Shown here: positions 1-8,275 of the stretch, piece after piece
Position numbering within the stretch: the first letter of the stretch is position 1
Layout of the letters: each line of letters begins with the position of its first letter
NCBI GenBank assembly: GCA_002297545.1
Contig: DBLZ01000061.1
Span: 1 to 56,193 of the forward strand
DNA from: Prevotellaceae bacterium UBA711
GTDB lineage: Bacteria; Bacteroidota; Bacteroidia; Bacteroidales; Bacteroidaceae
DNA length: 56,193 nt
Direction: 5' to 3'
Translations under genes and position numbers: made by a program
Notes under the pieces: generated by a model
Databases searched by the model: none
Seen by the model: the letters and a program-made list of their open reading frames with translations, nothing else
What the model was told of the DNA's origin: nothing

Positions 1-879
1 TATTGCTTCCTGGACTACAAGGCCGAGACCATCGGGCTGGACTGGGCCGAGGTTCATGGCCGCTACCGCAAGATGGTGCACCGGGGCATGACATCGGCGC
101 AGTTGCATGAAGTGTTGTGCAACATGCTGTCCGAGTTGAGGGACGGTCACGTCAACCTGTATTCGGCCGCCGACGTAGGCCGATATTGGTCCTGGCAGTC
201 GGATTATCCGGCCAACCTCGATGTGGAACTCCGTGATGCTTACCTCGGGGACGACTACCGCATAGCTTCCGGTCTGCGCTACCGAATCCTGGACGACAAT
301 GTGGGCTACATCGTGTACACGAGTTTCTCCTCAGGCATAGGCGAGGGCAATATCGCCGAGGTGTTGCACTACCTGCGCTTGTGTTCCGGCCTGATAATAG
401 ACGTGCGGGGCAATGGTGGAGGGCAGCTGGACTATGAGCAACGCTTGGCCTCGCACTTTACCAACGAACGCATACATGTGGGTTATCGTGCGCACAAGAC
501 GGGACCCGGTCACGGGGATTTCTCGTCCCTCAGCGCCGAGTACCTGGAGCCAAGCCTGACGGTACGCTGGCAGAAGCCTGTCATAGTACTCACCAACCGT
601 GGTTGCTACAGTGCCACCAATACCTTCGTCCGCGACATGCTCTGTTGCCCAAACGTCCGCACCCTTGGCGACAGCACCGGTGGCGGAGGCGGCATGCCTT
701 TCACCGGTGAGTTGCCTTGCGGATGGCTGGTGCGGTTCAGTGCCTGTCCGCAGTTCGACAAGGAGCGCCGTCACATAGAGTTCGGCATCCCGCCCACGAT
801 TCCTTGCGAATTGAAGGCCGAGGATGTGGCCCGTGGGTATGATACGCTGATAGAGACGGCACGTGAACTGTTACGATAA
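1..879 (+). CDS. S41-family peptidase (TSPc domain), 5' end outside window
   Basis: The reading frame is open from the first base, and residues before the first internal Met (YCFLDYKAETIGLDW...) match the usual N-terminal part of Bacteroidota S41 proteins, so the gene starts upstream. The block MLSELRDGHVNL is the S41 lead-in, and GCYSATNTF near nt 605-630 carries the expected nucleophile Ser, followed by GDSTGGGGGMPF. Canonical tail-specific proteases have a catalytic Lys 25 residues after the Ser; here that position is Gly, as far as I can align it. The signal sequence would lie outside the window. The product is probably an extracytoplasmic peptidase or peptidase-like protein of unknown substrate. 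It ends 18 nt before the regulator gene on the same strand, so the two may be co-transcribed. Confidence 0.85.
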   Translation, partial: YCFLDYKAETIGLDWAEVHGRYRKMVHRGMTSAQLHEVLCNMLSELRDGHVNLYSAADVGRYWSWQSDYPANLDVELRDAYLGDDYRIASGLRYRILDDNVGYIVYTSFSSGIGEGNIAEVLHYLRLCSGLIIDVRGNGGGQLDYEQRLASHFTNERIHVGYRAHKTGPGHGDFSSLSAEYLEPSLTVRWQKPVIVLTNRGCYSATNTFVRDMLCCPNVRTLGDSTGGGGGMPFTGELPCGWLVRFSACPQFDKERRHIEFGIPPTIPCELKAEDVARGYDTLIETARELLR

Positions 880-897
880 CAACAAATACTACGCTAT

Positions 898-1752
898 ATG
901 AAAAGCCTGCGTTACATGATTGTCTTCCCGGTGCTGCTGATAGTGGTATCCGTGGCCGAGGGATGGTATCACTATGATCGGGTCAAGGCCGATATGGTGA
1001 GCGACCTGAACCAAGCCCTGGAGCGGGTGGTGGCCTCGTCGGCCACAGTGGACGGGGTGCTGGAGACCTTGCCCCTGCTGCAAGGCGGTACTATGCTGAC
1101 GCTGGGAGGGGAACATACGGATTTTGCCAGGCAGTTGCAGATACCTGCGCTGCGTGATACCGCATTCATTGCCTGTTGCCTGGGTGGCGGGCACGGCCGG
1201 GCGGAAGACTCTGCCGCCAGGCAGGCGGCACGCATTTGCAGCGACACCATCATGCTTGCACGGCATACGGCAGAAGGCACGGACATAGCGGTGACGGTGA
1301 AGGCCTATGCCAATCCCACCCTGGCAAGCATCTTCTCGCACAGCGGAAGCGGCCGGCCTGCTGTGCTGTTTGCTGCCGGCCTGCTGATGCTTGGCTTGAT
1401 GCTTGTGGCACAAAGAATGGCGATGAAACCGCAACTTCTTCCCGTGTCCGTTGATGCGTGCCAGCAGGTATCATCTTCTTCTTGCGCTTCTGCCATCATG
1501 CCAAGGGCATTGAACCTCACCCCCATGCAGGAGCAGTTGCTGGAACTTTTCTACGCCAGCCCTTCGCGCACGCTTTCCAAGGAAGACATCTGTGCTGCCC
1601 TGTGGCCCAAGAAGGACAATCCCGAGGACGGGCTCTACACGTTCATCAGCCGGATGAAGTCCTCCCTTGCGTCGCAGTCCTCCCTGCGCATAGTCAACCG
1701 CAGGGGACGGGAGTATGTCCTTGTCGATGAAACGGGCGGAAATGCCTGCTGA
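898..1752 (+). CDS. Membrane-anchored winged-helix transcriptional regulator
   Basis: The 284-residue protein has a hydrophobic segment at about residues 5-22, an extracytoplasmic domain at about 25-150, a second hydrophobic segment at about 152-172, a Ser/Cys-rich linker, and a C-terminal domain at about 206-279 that looks like an OmpR/PhoB-type winged helix (LTPMQEQLLELFYASPSRTL, then the recognition-helix region YTFISRMKSSL and the wing RIVNRRGREYVLV). This predicts a cytoplasmic DNA-binding domain tied to a periplasmic sensor, a ToxR-like idea with the domain order reversed. No receiver or kinase domain is present. Related two-TM proteins are annotated in Bacteroides as winged helix-turn-helix proteins of unknown target. 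It follows the S41 gene by 18 nt; the next gene has its own promoter-like box. The family assignment is fairly sure, the function is inferred. Confidence 0.75.
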   Translation: MKSLRYMIVFPVLLIVVSVAEGWYHYDRVKADMVSDLNQALERVVASSATVDGVLETLPLLQGGTMLTLGGEHTDFARQLQIPALRDTAFIACCLGGGHGRAEDSAARQAARICSDTIMLARHTAEGTDIAVTVKAYANPTLASIFSHSGSGRPAVLFAAGLLMLGLMLVAQRMAMKPQLLPVSVDACQQVSSSSCASAIMPRALNLTPMQEQLLELFYASPSRTLSKEDICAALWPKKDNPEDGLYTFISRMKSSLASQSSLRIVNRRGREYVLVDETGGNAC

Positions 1753-1810
1753 CAGACAGATGTAAGGATAATGTAAGTGACTTTGTGCATGACATACGGC
1801 GGGGATGCGC

Positions 1811-1818
1811 TACTTTTG
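1811..1818 (+). promoter_or_regulatory. -7 box TACTTTTG upstream of the DUF2723 gene
   Basis: This matches the Bacteroidota -7 consensus TAnnTTTG. A TTG lies at 1783-1785, but the 25-nt spacer is longer than usual. The box lies inside the longest possible frame of the next gene (ATG at 1805), which argues that translation starts at the ATG at 1844 instead. Confidence 0.6.
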
Positions 1819-1843
1819 CCTCCGAAACCAAAACGTCAATGTC

Positions 1844-4800
1844 ATGCAACGAATCACATTCAAACACGTCAACACCGCTATGGCATGGGCAGTCTTCTGC
1901 CTCGCTGCCACATTGTATTGCGTCACGGCCGAGCCTACCACCAGCATGTGGGATTGTCCCGAGTTTGTCATCTCCGCATACAAGCTGGAGGTGGGGCATG
2001 CCCCGGGCGCACCGTTTTTCATGCTTACGGCCAACCTCTTTTCGCAGTTGGCCGCCGACCCCTCCCAAGTGGCACGCATGGTCAACATCATGTCCGCCCT
2101 CCTCAGTGCCGGATGCGTGATGCTGCTGTTCCTCTCCATCAGCCATCTCGTATGCAGGTTGGTGTGCGGCTTCTCCCCTGTGAAGGCTGTCCGCGATGCC
2201 GTGGTGATAGAAGGCTCCGCCCTGGTGGGTGCCTTGGCCTATGCCGTCAGCGACAGCTTCTGGTATTCCGCGGTGGAAGCGGAGGTTTATGCCTATTCCT
2301 CTTTCCTCACCGCCCTCGTCTTCTGGCTCATGCTGCGGTGGGAGGAGGAAGCCGACAGCCCCAGGGCCACCAGGTGGATACTGCTCATCGCCTACCTTGT
2401 GGGCTTGTCCATAGGAGTGCACCTGCTCAATCTCCTGTGCATACCCGCCATGGTGCTGGTGTACTATTTCCGCAGGTCGCGGGAGGTAAGCCGTTGGGGG
2501 ATATGCAAGGCGCTCCTTGCCGGGTTCGCCATCCTGGGAGGCACGCTCTACGGGCTTATACCCGGAGTGCTGCGCTTGGCCGAATGGGCCGAACTTCTGG
2601 CCGTCAATGTGCTCTCGCTGCCCTTTAACAGCGGTCTCATCGCATTTCTCCTGTTACTTTCCGTACTGATTGCCGTTGGTCTGTGGCGGCTGCGCGGCCG
2701 GAGGAAGACGGTGCTTGCGTGTGTAGCGCTTGTGCTTGCGGGCTTCAGCTGCTATGCCGTGATACTGATACGCTCCTCGGCCAATCCGCCCATGGACGAG
2801 AACTCGCCAGAGGACGTCTTTGCCCTCCGCCGCTACCTCAACCGCGAGCAGTACGGCAACAGCCCCTTGCTCTACGGCCCTACGTACAAGAGCCGCATAC
2901 GGTACGAACGTCAGGGCAACATGATGGTGGCCAAGACCAAGGAGGGCGCCACCATCTGGCAGAAAGACCCCATGCAGGGGCGCTATGTGTCCACCGGCAG
3001 GCAGCAGGAATATGTCTACGACAGCTACATGCTCTTCCCGCGCATGTACTCCCGCCAGCATGTCCGGGGCTACGAGCAGTGGATGGGCAGGGTAGAGGGT
3101 CCCACGATGGCCGAGAACCTGCGCTTCTTCCTGTCCTACCAGCTGTCCTATATGTATATAAGGTACTTCATGTGGAACTTCGTGGGCAGGCAGAGCGATG
3201 TCCCGGGCAACGGCGAGGCGGAGAACGGCAACTGGATTACCGGCATAGATGCCATAGACGGCATGCTCCTCGGGTGCGACATGGACAAGTTGCCTTCTGA
3301 CCTGAGGGACAATCCCGGACGCAATGTCTACTACGCCCTTCCCCTGCTTCTCGGCCTTGCCGGCATGGTGTGGCAGAGAGGCCGCGGCCGGCAGGGGCGC
3401 ATGCAGTTCCGTGTGGTCTTCTGGCTCTTTTTCATGACGGGCATAGCCATAGTCCTGTACGTCAACCAGTACGCTCCCCAGGCGCGTGAGAGGGACTACT
3501 CCTATGCCGGTTCGTTCTATGCCTTCAGCATTTGGGTGGGCATGGGTGCGGGAGCCGTGGTTTCGGCCCTGCAACGTTTGAGGCTGGGGCACATGGCCTC
3601 GGCTGTGGCCGGTGTGCTGTTGTGCCTGGCTGTGCCCGTGCAGATGCTTTCGCAGAACTTCAACGACCACGACCGCAGCGGACGCTACACGGCACGCGAT
3701 TTCGGGCGCAACTATCTGCAAAGTTCTGCCCCCGAGGGCCATCCCGTCATCCTCACTTACGGCGACAACGAGACCTTCCCCCTGTGGTACAACCAGGAAG
3801 TGGAGGGCGTGCGCACCGACGTGAGGGTGTGCAACCTTTCCTATGCCGACACGGACTGGTACATGGACCAGATGCTGCGCCCGGCCTACGATTCGCCTGC
3901 GCTGCCGCTGGGGTGGAGCAGGGGAGACTATGCCCTGGGGAACAACGACTATGTCCTCGTCCAGCCCGACCTCCGCGAGCGCGTCATGGCACTCTATCGC
4001 AACGAACCAGAGACCATGCGGCGCATCATGGGTGACGAACCGTTTGAACTGTCCAACATCCTCCGCCATTGGGTGTTCTGCCGCACCGACGGCATGAGCG
4101 AGGCCGACGTGCGCCTGCGCCGCTATGCCAAGGCCCTGGTGTGCGGCGAGGAGGACGAGGCAGGTCTGCCCGAGGTGCGCTGCATACCCACGGACAGCGT
4201 CTTCGTTACCCAACCTGCCGGGTGGCGCATGCCCTTGTCGCTGGCAGGCATGAAGATGCTTACCAAGGGCGGCCTGATGGTGATGCAGCTGCTTTCCAAT
4301 CCTTCCGACTCCCGCCCACTGTACGTCACCACCTCCATGAACCTTGACCTGGTATCCTACCTCAAACCCTATCTCGTCCTCGAGGGACTGCTCTACCGCG
4401 TGGTGCCTTCTCCCGATGGAAAGGCGGAAAATGAGCGTGCCGATGTCGGGCGCATGTACGACAACTTCATGCAACGCTTCTCCTATGGCGGCCTGTCCTC
4501 ACCCGGTGTCTATGTCGACTACGATGTGCGCAAGATGGTCTATGGACACGCGCATCAGATGGCCGTGCTGGCGGAAGCCCTGTTGCGTGCCGGAGACAAG
4601 GAGCGTGCCCTGGCCGTAGTGCGCAAATGGCAGGATGCCTTCCCCGACGTAACCGTGCCCCACGACGAGGCCGCCCTGGTGATGGCGGAGTGCCTCTACA
4701 GGACCGGCAACACGGCCGAGGCCGATGCTATGGCCGGAAGGCTCCTGGCCCGTGCCTGCGAGTGGCTGACGTGGACCTCCACGTTGTCCCCGCAGCGCCG

Positions 4801-4939
4801 CCGCGGTTCCGCATTCACGGAATACGTGTGGTTCCGCGCTATGGAGCGTGCCCTGGACGTGCTGCAACGTTGCGGCCGCGATGAACTGTTGAAGAGATAC
4901 CTTCCCGAATACGAAACCCTAACGCAAAACAGACGATGA
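1844..4939 (+). CDS. DUF2723 family membrane glycosyltransferase-like protein (GT117)
   Basis: About 1031 residues. The N-terminal WDCPEFVISAYKLEVGHAPG block is the signature of DUF2723, the GT117 family related to the animal O-mannosyltransferase TMEM260. Many hydrophobic helices follow in the first 270 residues, with more around residues 490-620, then a soluble, presumably periplasmic C-terminal half with TPR-like helices (LAEALLRAGDKERALAVVRKW). The acidic WDCPE motif is the likely catalytic loop by analogy. The family is thought to use lipid-linked sugar donors on the outer face of the inner membrane; no substrate is known here. The start at 1844 was chosen over 1805 because the promoter box overlaps the earlier ATG. 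The 3' end overlaps the next gene by ATGA, implying translational coupling. Confidence 0.85.
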   Translation: MQRITFKHVNTAMAWAVFCLAATLYCVTAEPTTSMWDCPEFVISAYKLEVGHAPGAPFFMLTANLFSQLAADPSQVARMVNIMSALLSAGCVMLLFLSISHLVCRLVCGFSPVKAVRDAVVIEGSALVGALAYAVSDSFWYSAVEAEVYAYSSFLTALVFWLMLRWEEEADSPRATRWILLIAYLVGLSIGVHLLNLLCIPAMVLVYYFRRSREVSRWGICKALLAGFAILGGTLYGLIPGVLRLAEWAELLAVNVLSLPFNSGLIAFLLLLSVLIAVGLWRLRGRRKTVLACVALVLAGFSCYAVILIRSSANPPMDENSPEDVFALRRYLNREQYGNSPLLYGPTYKSRIRYERQGNMMVAKTKEGATIWQKDPMQGRYVSTGRQQEYVYDSYMLFPRMYSRQHVRGYEQWMGRVEGPTMAENLRFFLSYQLSYMYIRYFMWNFVGRQSDVPGNGEAENGNWITGIDAIDGMLLGCDMDKLPSDLRDNPGRNVYYALPLLLGLAGMVWQRGRGRQGRMQFRVVFWLFFMTGIAIVLYVNQYAPQARERDYSYAGSFYAFSIWVGMGAGAVVSALQRLRLGHMASAVAGVLLCLAVPVQMLSQNFNDHDRSGRYTARDFGRNYLQSSAPEGHPVILTYGDNETFPLWYNQEVEGVRTDVRVCNLSYADTDWYMDQMLRPAYDSPALPLGWSRGDYALGNNDYVLVQPDLRERVMALYRNEPETMRRIMGDEPFELSNILRHWVFCRTDGMSEADVRLRRYAKALVCGEEDEAGLPEVRCIPTDSVFVTQPAGWRMPLSLAGMKMLTKGGLMVMQLLSNPSDSRPLYVTTSMNLDLVSYLKPYLVLEGLLYRVVPSPDGKAENERADVGRMYDNFMQRFSYGGLSSPGVYVDYDVRKMVYGHAHQMAVLAEALLRAGDKERALAVVRKWQDAFPDVTVPHDEAALVMAECLYRTGNTAEADAMAGRLLARACEWLTWTSTLSPQRRRGSAFTEYVWFRAMERALDVLQRCGRDELLKRYLPEYETLTQNRR

Positions 4940-5178
4940 AACCGAACAAAAACACCGCCTGGCACCATCGTGTGTCCATGTGCTCCTACGCAGCGGCCGC
5001 CATACTGCTGCTGGCAGGCTTCCTGCTGATGTATGGCGAAGGCAGCGACTTCTCCTCCTTCCGTCCCGAGATATTCTCTCCGGTGAGAATACGCCTTGCT
5101 CCCCTGCTGTGCCTTGCCGGCTACCTGCTGGTGCCCTTCGGGATAATGTCGGCATCCTACGGAGAGGGGAACAAATAG
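4936..5178 (+). CDS. DUF3098-like small membrane protein
   Basis: The 80-residue protein has two hydrophobic helices (about residues 17-32 and 53-72). Between them, GFLLMYGEG...FRPEIFSPVRIRLAP closely follows the DUF3098 pattern of Bacteroidota. It overlaps the DUF2723 gene by 4 nt (ATGA), so it is translationally coupled to it. Function unknown; the coupling suggests a small partner or assembly factor for the large membrane protein, but this is inference. Confidence 0.7.
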   Translation: MKPNKNTAWHHRVSMCSYAAAAILLLAGFLLMYGEGSDFSSFRPEIFSPVRIRLAPLLCLAGYLLVPFGIMSASYGEGNK

Positions 5179-5310
5179 TGCCTGTGCTTCTCCACCGGTG
5201 TTTCTTCAGCCGGCCTTTGGATAACCGCTATCGCCCGGCTGTCCGAAGGTCGGATGCCGCTTCGCAATGATGTCAAAAAAAGTCTCAACGGACTGGTGCC
5301 GCTCCGGTCA

Positions 5311-6033
5311 CTAATCCAATACGTGATATGGCATTTCTATACTACTACGGAGGACGAAGTTATAAGTGATATTTGTTTCAATATCGATGGCTGTCATAAA
5401 GTCGGGAGCTGCTTCGCGAGTGCTTTGCCGGGGAGCATCTTCAGACCATTGGAAGTCCAGATAATAAGGGATGCCTAACAGTACATTTCTGTCGCTCGAA
5501 GTTATATCATACACAAAAGACTCTTTGGTGTACAACGCAGAAAAGTAATATCGGCCATTGTTTAGTTCAAAAGCATATGTGCCTTTTTCCTTTAAGTTGA
5601 AGGAGTCATCATATAAATACGCAGTTCGCTTCTCGTCGTTGACCAGGAACATGTAACTTCCTGTGCCGTAAAATGGATGCTGGACCGTATAGTGGTCTCT
5701 GACATAGAAGCATAAATACTTGTCCACCATCTTTATCCTGATGGTTGTGCTTGCGTCTCCGAGTTTGTCCTTTACAAGCAGAGTGGCTGTCCCCTTTCTT
5801 AATGGTGTGAATTTCAGATAACCGTCCTCTATAGACGAAATCTCAATGATGTCAGGATTCAGATTCTGTATTGAGAACCTGTCGCTGCTGCCATTGAAAG
5901 CAATTCTTTGTAAACCGTAGAATAGCTGCATTTCATAATACTCTTTCTCAAAACACGGCACAGTGGAAGGTGGATTGTCTTCAGTACAACCACAGACCAT
6001 GAGCACAAGGCTTAAAAAGTATAAATACTTCAT
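5311..6033 (-). CDS. Predicted lipoprotein of unknown function
   Basis: The 240-residue product starts MKYLYFLSLVLMVCGCTEDN, a hydrophobic leader ending in Cys residues that fits, imperfectly, a lipoprotein processing site (Cys14 or Cys16), followed by a short acidic stretch. The middle (PDIIEISSIEDGYLKFTPLRKGTATLLVKD) resembles a bacterial Ig-like (BIG-type) beta fold; the rest is beta-rich with many aromatic residues. I do not recognise a family. The gene is clearly more AT-rich than the surrounding chromosome, is on the opposite strand from the genes to its left, and stands alone. It is probably part of the accessory stretch that extends to about 8650. A -7 box lies about 170 nt upstream of the start. 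Confidence 0.75.
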   Translation of the reverse strand: MKYLYFLSLVLMVCGCTEDNPPSTVPCFEKEYYEMQLFYGLQRIAFNGSSDRFSIQNLNPDIIEISSIEDGYLKFTPLRKGTATLLVKDKLGDASTTIRIKMVDKYLCFYVRDHYTVQHPFYGTGSYMFLVNDEKRTAYLYDDSFNLKEKGTYAFELNNGRYYFSALYTKESFVYDITSSDRNVLLGIPYYLDFQWSEDAPRQSTREAAPDFMTAIDIETNITYNFVLRSSIEMPYHVLD

Positions 6034-6041
6034 AATAGTAG

Positions 6042-6085
6042 GATGCCCTATTGGGGGCGATGAATAAGAGGCCCACCAATAGGCA
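6042..6085 (-). promoter_or_regulatory. Imperfect inverted repeat in the lipoprotein leader
   Basis: An arm reading ATGCCCTATTGG pairs with CCAATAGGCAT about 20 nt away, just upstream of the lipoprotein start codon at 6033. It would form a hairpin in the predicted 5' leader, possibly hiding or shaping the ribosome-binding region. No partner or ligand is evident. Confidence 0.4.
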
Positions 6086-6199
6086 TTGGATATAGTTCTT
6101 GTGTAGTTTGTTTATTTCTCAATAGTTAAGTCATATTTTGGCACGTAAAAGCCCAAAAGATAGATTTTTCATAACTATAGGATTTTTAATTATCTACTG

Positions 6200-6207
6200 C
6201 AAATGTA
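6200..6207 (-). promoter_or_regulatory. -7 box TACATTTG for the lipoprotein gene
   Basis: An exact TAnnTTTG match on the minus strand, flanked by the short inverted repeat CTAC...GTAG. No good TTG element lies at the usual distance. It would give a leader of roughly 160 nt that includes the hairpin at 6042-6085. Confidence 0.4.
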
Positions 6208-6584
6208 GCAAAAAAGTCCGATATAAGCTCTTCTTGTTCTTACTTTTTGTTCTTTAGGTGATATGTAATCTCGTTAACATTTTGTTTTCATCGTTTAATG
6301 TTTCACCCATGTTATTGCCATCACCTTTTCCTTGCTTGCTTTCAAAATTTTCGGGTATGTATTACATGTGTTGTTGAGTGATTATACAACAAAGCTAAGA
6401 ACTTGATTGGGCTTATTAAAACTATTCAGAAAAGTCTTCTAATGGGTGCTCGTTTGTTTTTTGATGCTGTAAAGTTAGAACGATTACCGTGGTAGGGGTC
6501 CCCGAGGCAAACCAATAGGTACGGGACATCTGCTTGTTGGGTATGTTGAAAGGATTGAAGACATCAAATAAGAACGCATCCGAA

Positions 6585-6675
6585 AGTCCAGTAGAAACGA
6601 GGCCGAGAGTCTACTGAAGTCAGGGACGAGAGTCCAATAGACTCAAGCCCTCGACTCCAGTAGAGTCAAAAATAC
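6585..6675. repeat. Degenerate tandem array, four units of 23 bp with AGTC/GACT cores
   Basis: Units begin at 6585, 6608, 6631 and 6654, exactly 23 bp apart. Cores are variants of GAGTC-CARTA-GACTC: in units 3 and 4 the two 5-bp arms pair as an inverted repeat, with the arm sequences swapped in unit 4 (GACTC...GAGTC). Units 1 and 2 end in similar spacers (GAGGCCGAG and AGGGACGAG). No coding function is apparent. Confidence 0.65.
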
Positions 6676-7241
6676 CATCTCGTGACGGTCTGCCTTTAAT
6701 CTCATTTTTTTGCAATGATAAAGAAATACAAATGAAAGAGTAATAATTATTACATCCGTTTAATAATAGGTAATAGTGACGGAAATGCCTAATGGCGTTT
6801 TTTGCATGCTTTTGTCTTCGATTGTCACATGCGCATGCCGTTTCTGGGTACTGTGTGTAGCGGTGGATTTGTGCCTGCTTCTGTGTAATACAGGCCAATG
6901 TGTTGCTTTGCAGGAAAGTATATGTAAGAAGCTTTCGTGCATGGAAAACGAATAATCGTGTGTAGACACCAAGAATGTGATGTATAAAGTACTGTGGCAG
7001 AGCAATCTTTAAGTAGGAGGTCGTATGCTGTTGAACTTGTCATGACACCGAATTCCTGAAATCAGGTCGAAAGCGTAGAAAGATGGCATTAAAAGGGTGT
7101 TTGTTGAAATGAAATTCGTGATTTCCAGTAAAAAGCAGTATTTTTGTGCCTGTTAATTGATACGTTGGATAGATAAAGCCCAAGAGGGCTATAGCAACAG
7201 TATGCAGTTTTAAGCAAAATAAAGATAATCCGCCATTCATC

Positions 7242-8234
7242 ATGGACTCAAACAGGGTAATCATATACACCGCCAGTGACGGGCAGACAAAGATAGATGT
7301 GAAACTTGAAGATGAGACACTGTGGCTTACGCAGGCTCAGATGTGCGAACTTTATCAGACAAGCAAATCAAACATAAGTGAGCATATCAAGCACATTTTT
7401 GAAGAAGGTGAATTGCAGGAAGATTCAGTTGTTCGGAAATTCCGAACAACTGCCGCAGACGGGAAATCGTATCTGACCACCTTTTATAATTTAGACATGA
7501 TAATAGCCCTCGGTTATCGTGTCCGCTCCATCATTGCCACCCGGTTTCGCCAATGGGCTACTCTGCGGTTGAAGGAGTATATGGTAAAGGGTTTTACGCT
7601 TGATGATGAGCGGTTGAAGAAACTGGGAGATGGAGGCTATTGGAAGGAGCTTTTGGAAAGGATCAGGGATATCCGTGCCACAGAGAAGGTGATGTATCGT
7701 CAGGTGCTTGAAATATATGCCACCAGTATTGACTATGACCCAAGGGCATCCGTATCACAGGAGTTTTTCAAAAAAGTTCAGAACAAGATACATTATGCGA
7801 TTCACGGGCATACGGCAGCGGAGCTTATCGTTGAACGGGCTGATGCAGAGAAAGATTTTATGGGGTTGCTGACTTTCAGGGGTAATCATCCTACATTGAT
7901 GGAGGCTAAGACCGCAAAGAACTATTTGGACGACAAGGAACTTCGTGCCATGGGACAATTGGTTTCAGGATATCTGGATTTTGCCGAGCGACAGGCAGAG
8001 CGTGAACAACCGATGACCATGAACGACTGGGCTGCATATTTGGATAGGATTCTGACCATGTCTGGAGAGAAACTTCTGCAAGGTTCTGGAAGTGTTTCTC
8101 ATGAAGATGCGATGGAACATGCCACCAGTGAGTACCGCAAATACAAACAGCGCACCATCAGTGATGTGGAACACGACTATCTGTTGTCGATAAAAACTAT
8201 CGAGGACTTAGGCAAGAATGGTGGTATGCATTAG
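7242..8234 (+). CDS. rhuM: RhuM family protein
   Basis: The 330-residue protein is full length for the RhuM family. Conserved blocks include KIDVKLEDETLWLTQAQM, then a helix-turn-helix-like ELYQTSKSNISEHIKHIF (about 36-53), the strongly conserved DSVVRKFRTTAADGK (about 62-76), YNLDMIIALGYRV, FRQWAT, and a long C-terminal part with helices. RhuM was first described on Salmonella pathogenicity island 3; homologues are scattered on genomic islands and prophages, and their biochemical function is unknown, though the N-terminal part suggests DNA binding. It is isolated in AT-rich DNA and its coding sequence carries a 27-nt perfect palindrome (7426-7452). No ribosome-binding site is obvious before the ATG. 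Confidence 0.9.
   Translation: MDSNRVIIYTASDGQTKIDVKLEDETLWLTQAQMCELYQTSKSNISEHIKHIFEEGELQEDSVVRKFRTTAADGKSYLTTFYNLDMIIALGYRVRSIIATRFRQWATLRLKEYMVKGFTLDDERLKKLGDGGYWKELLERIRDIRATEKVMYRQVLEIYATSIDYDPRASVSQEFFKKVQNKIHYAIHGHTAAELIVERADAEKDFMGLLTFRGNHPTLMEAKTAKNYLDDKELRAMGQLVSGYLDFAERQAEREQPMTMNDWAAYLDRILTMSGEKLLQGSGSVSHEDAMEHATSEYRKYKQRTISDVEHDYLLSIKTIEDLGKNGGMH
7426..7452. repeat. Perfect 13-bp inverted repeat inside rhuM
   Basis: Arms CAGTTGTTCGGAA and TTCCGAACAACTG are separated by a single A. The palindrome lies in the codons for the conserved VVRKFRTT block, so it may be partly forced by protein sequence, but a 13-bp perfect match is long for chance. Confidence 0.9.
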
Positions 8235-8275
8235 ACAGCAACAGAATGCTATTAAGCTATGGACATGATACCTAC

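Larger units (their letters stand above)
6034..7241. other. AT-rich intergenic stretch, about 1.2 kb
   Basis: No supportable gene. It holds an inverted repeat (6042-6085) in the leader of the lipoprotein gene, a -7 box (6200-6207), a short open frame without a start (about 6479-6568), and the 23-bp-period array at 6585-6675. The rest is low-complexity AT-rich sequence, probably decayed accessory DNA. Confidence 0.6.

Noticed and set aside
2654..4474. 606-codon open frame on the minus strand inside the DUF2723 gene
   Set aside because: It is antisense to a clear multi-TM protein, has His-rich, low-complexity sequence without family features, and exists because third positions of the real gene are GC-rich.
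5254..5478. 74-codon plus-strand frame after DUF3098
   Set aside because: It overlaps the 3' part of the lipoprotein gene on the other strand and shows no protein-like features.
6479..6568. Open frame reading GRGPRGKPIGTGHLLVGYVE...
   Set aside because: About 29 codons between stops, no start codon and no recognised family; it may be gene debris, but this cannot be supported.
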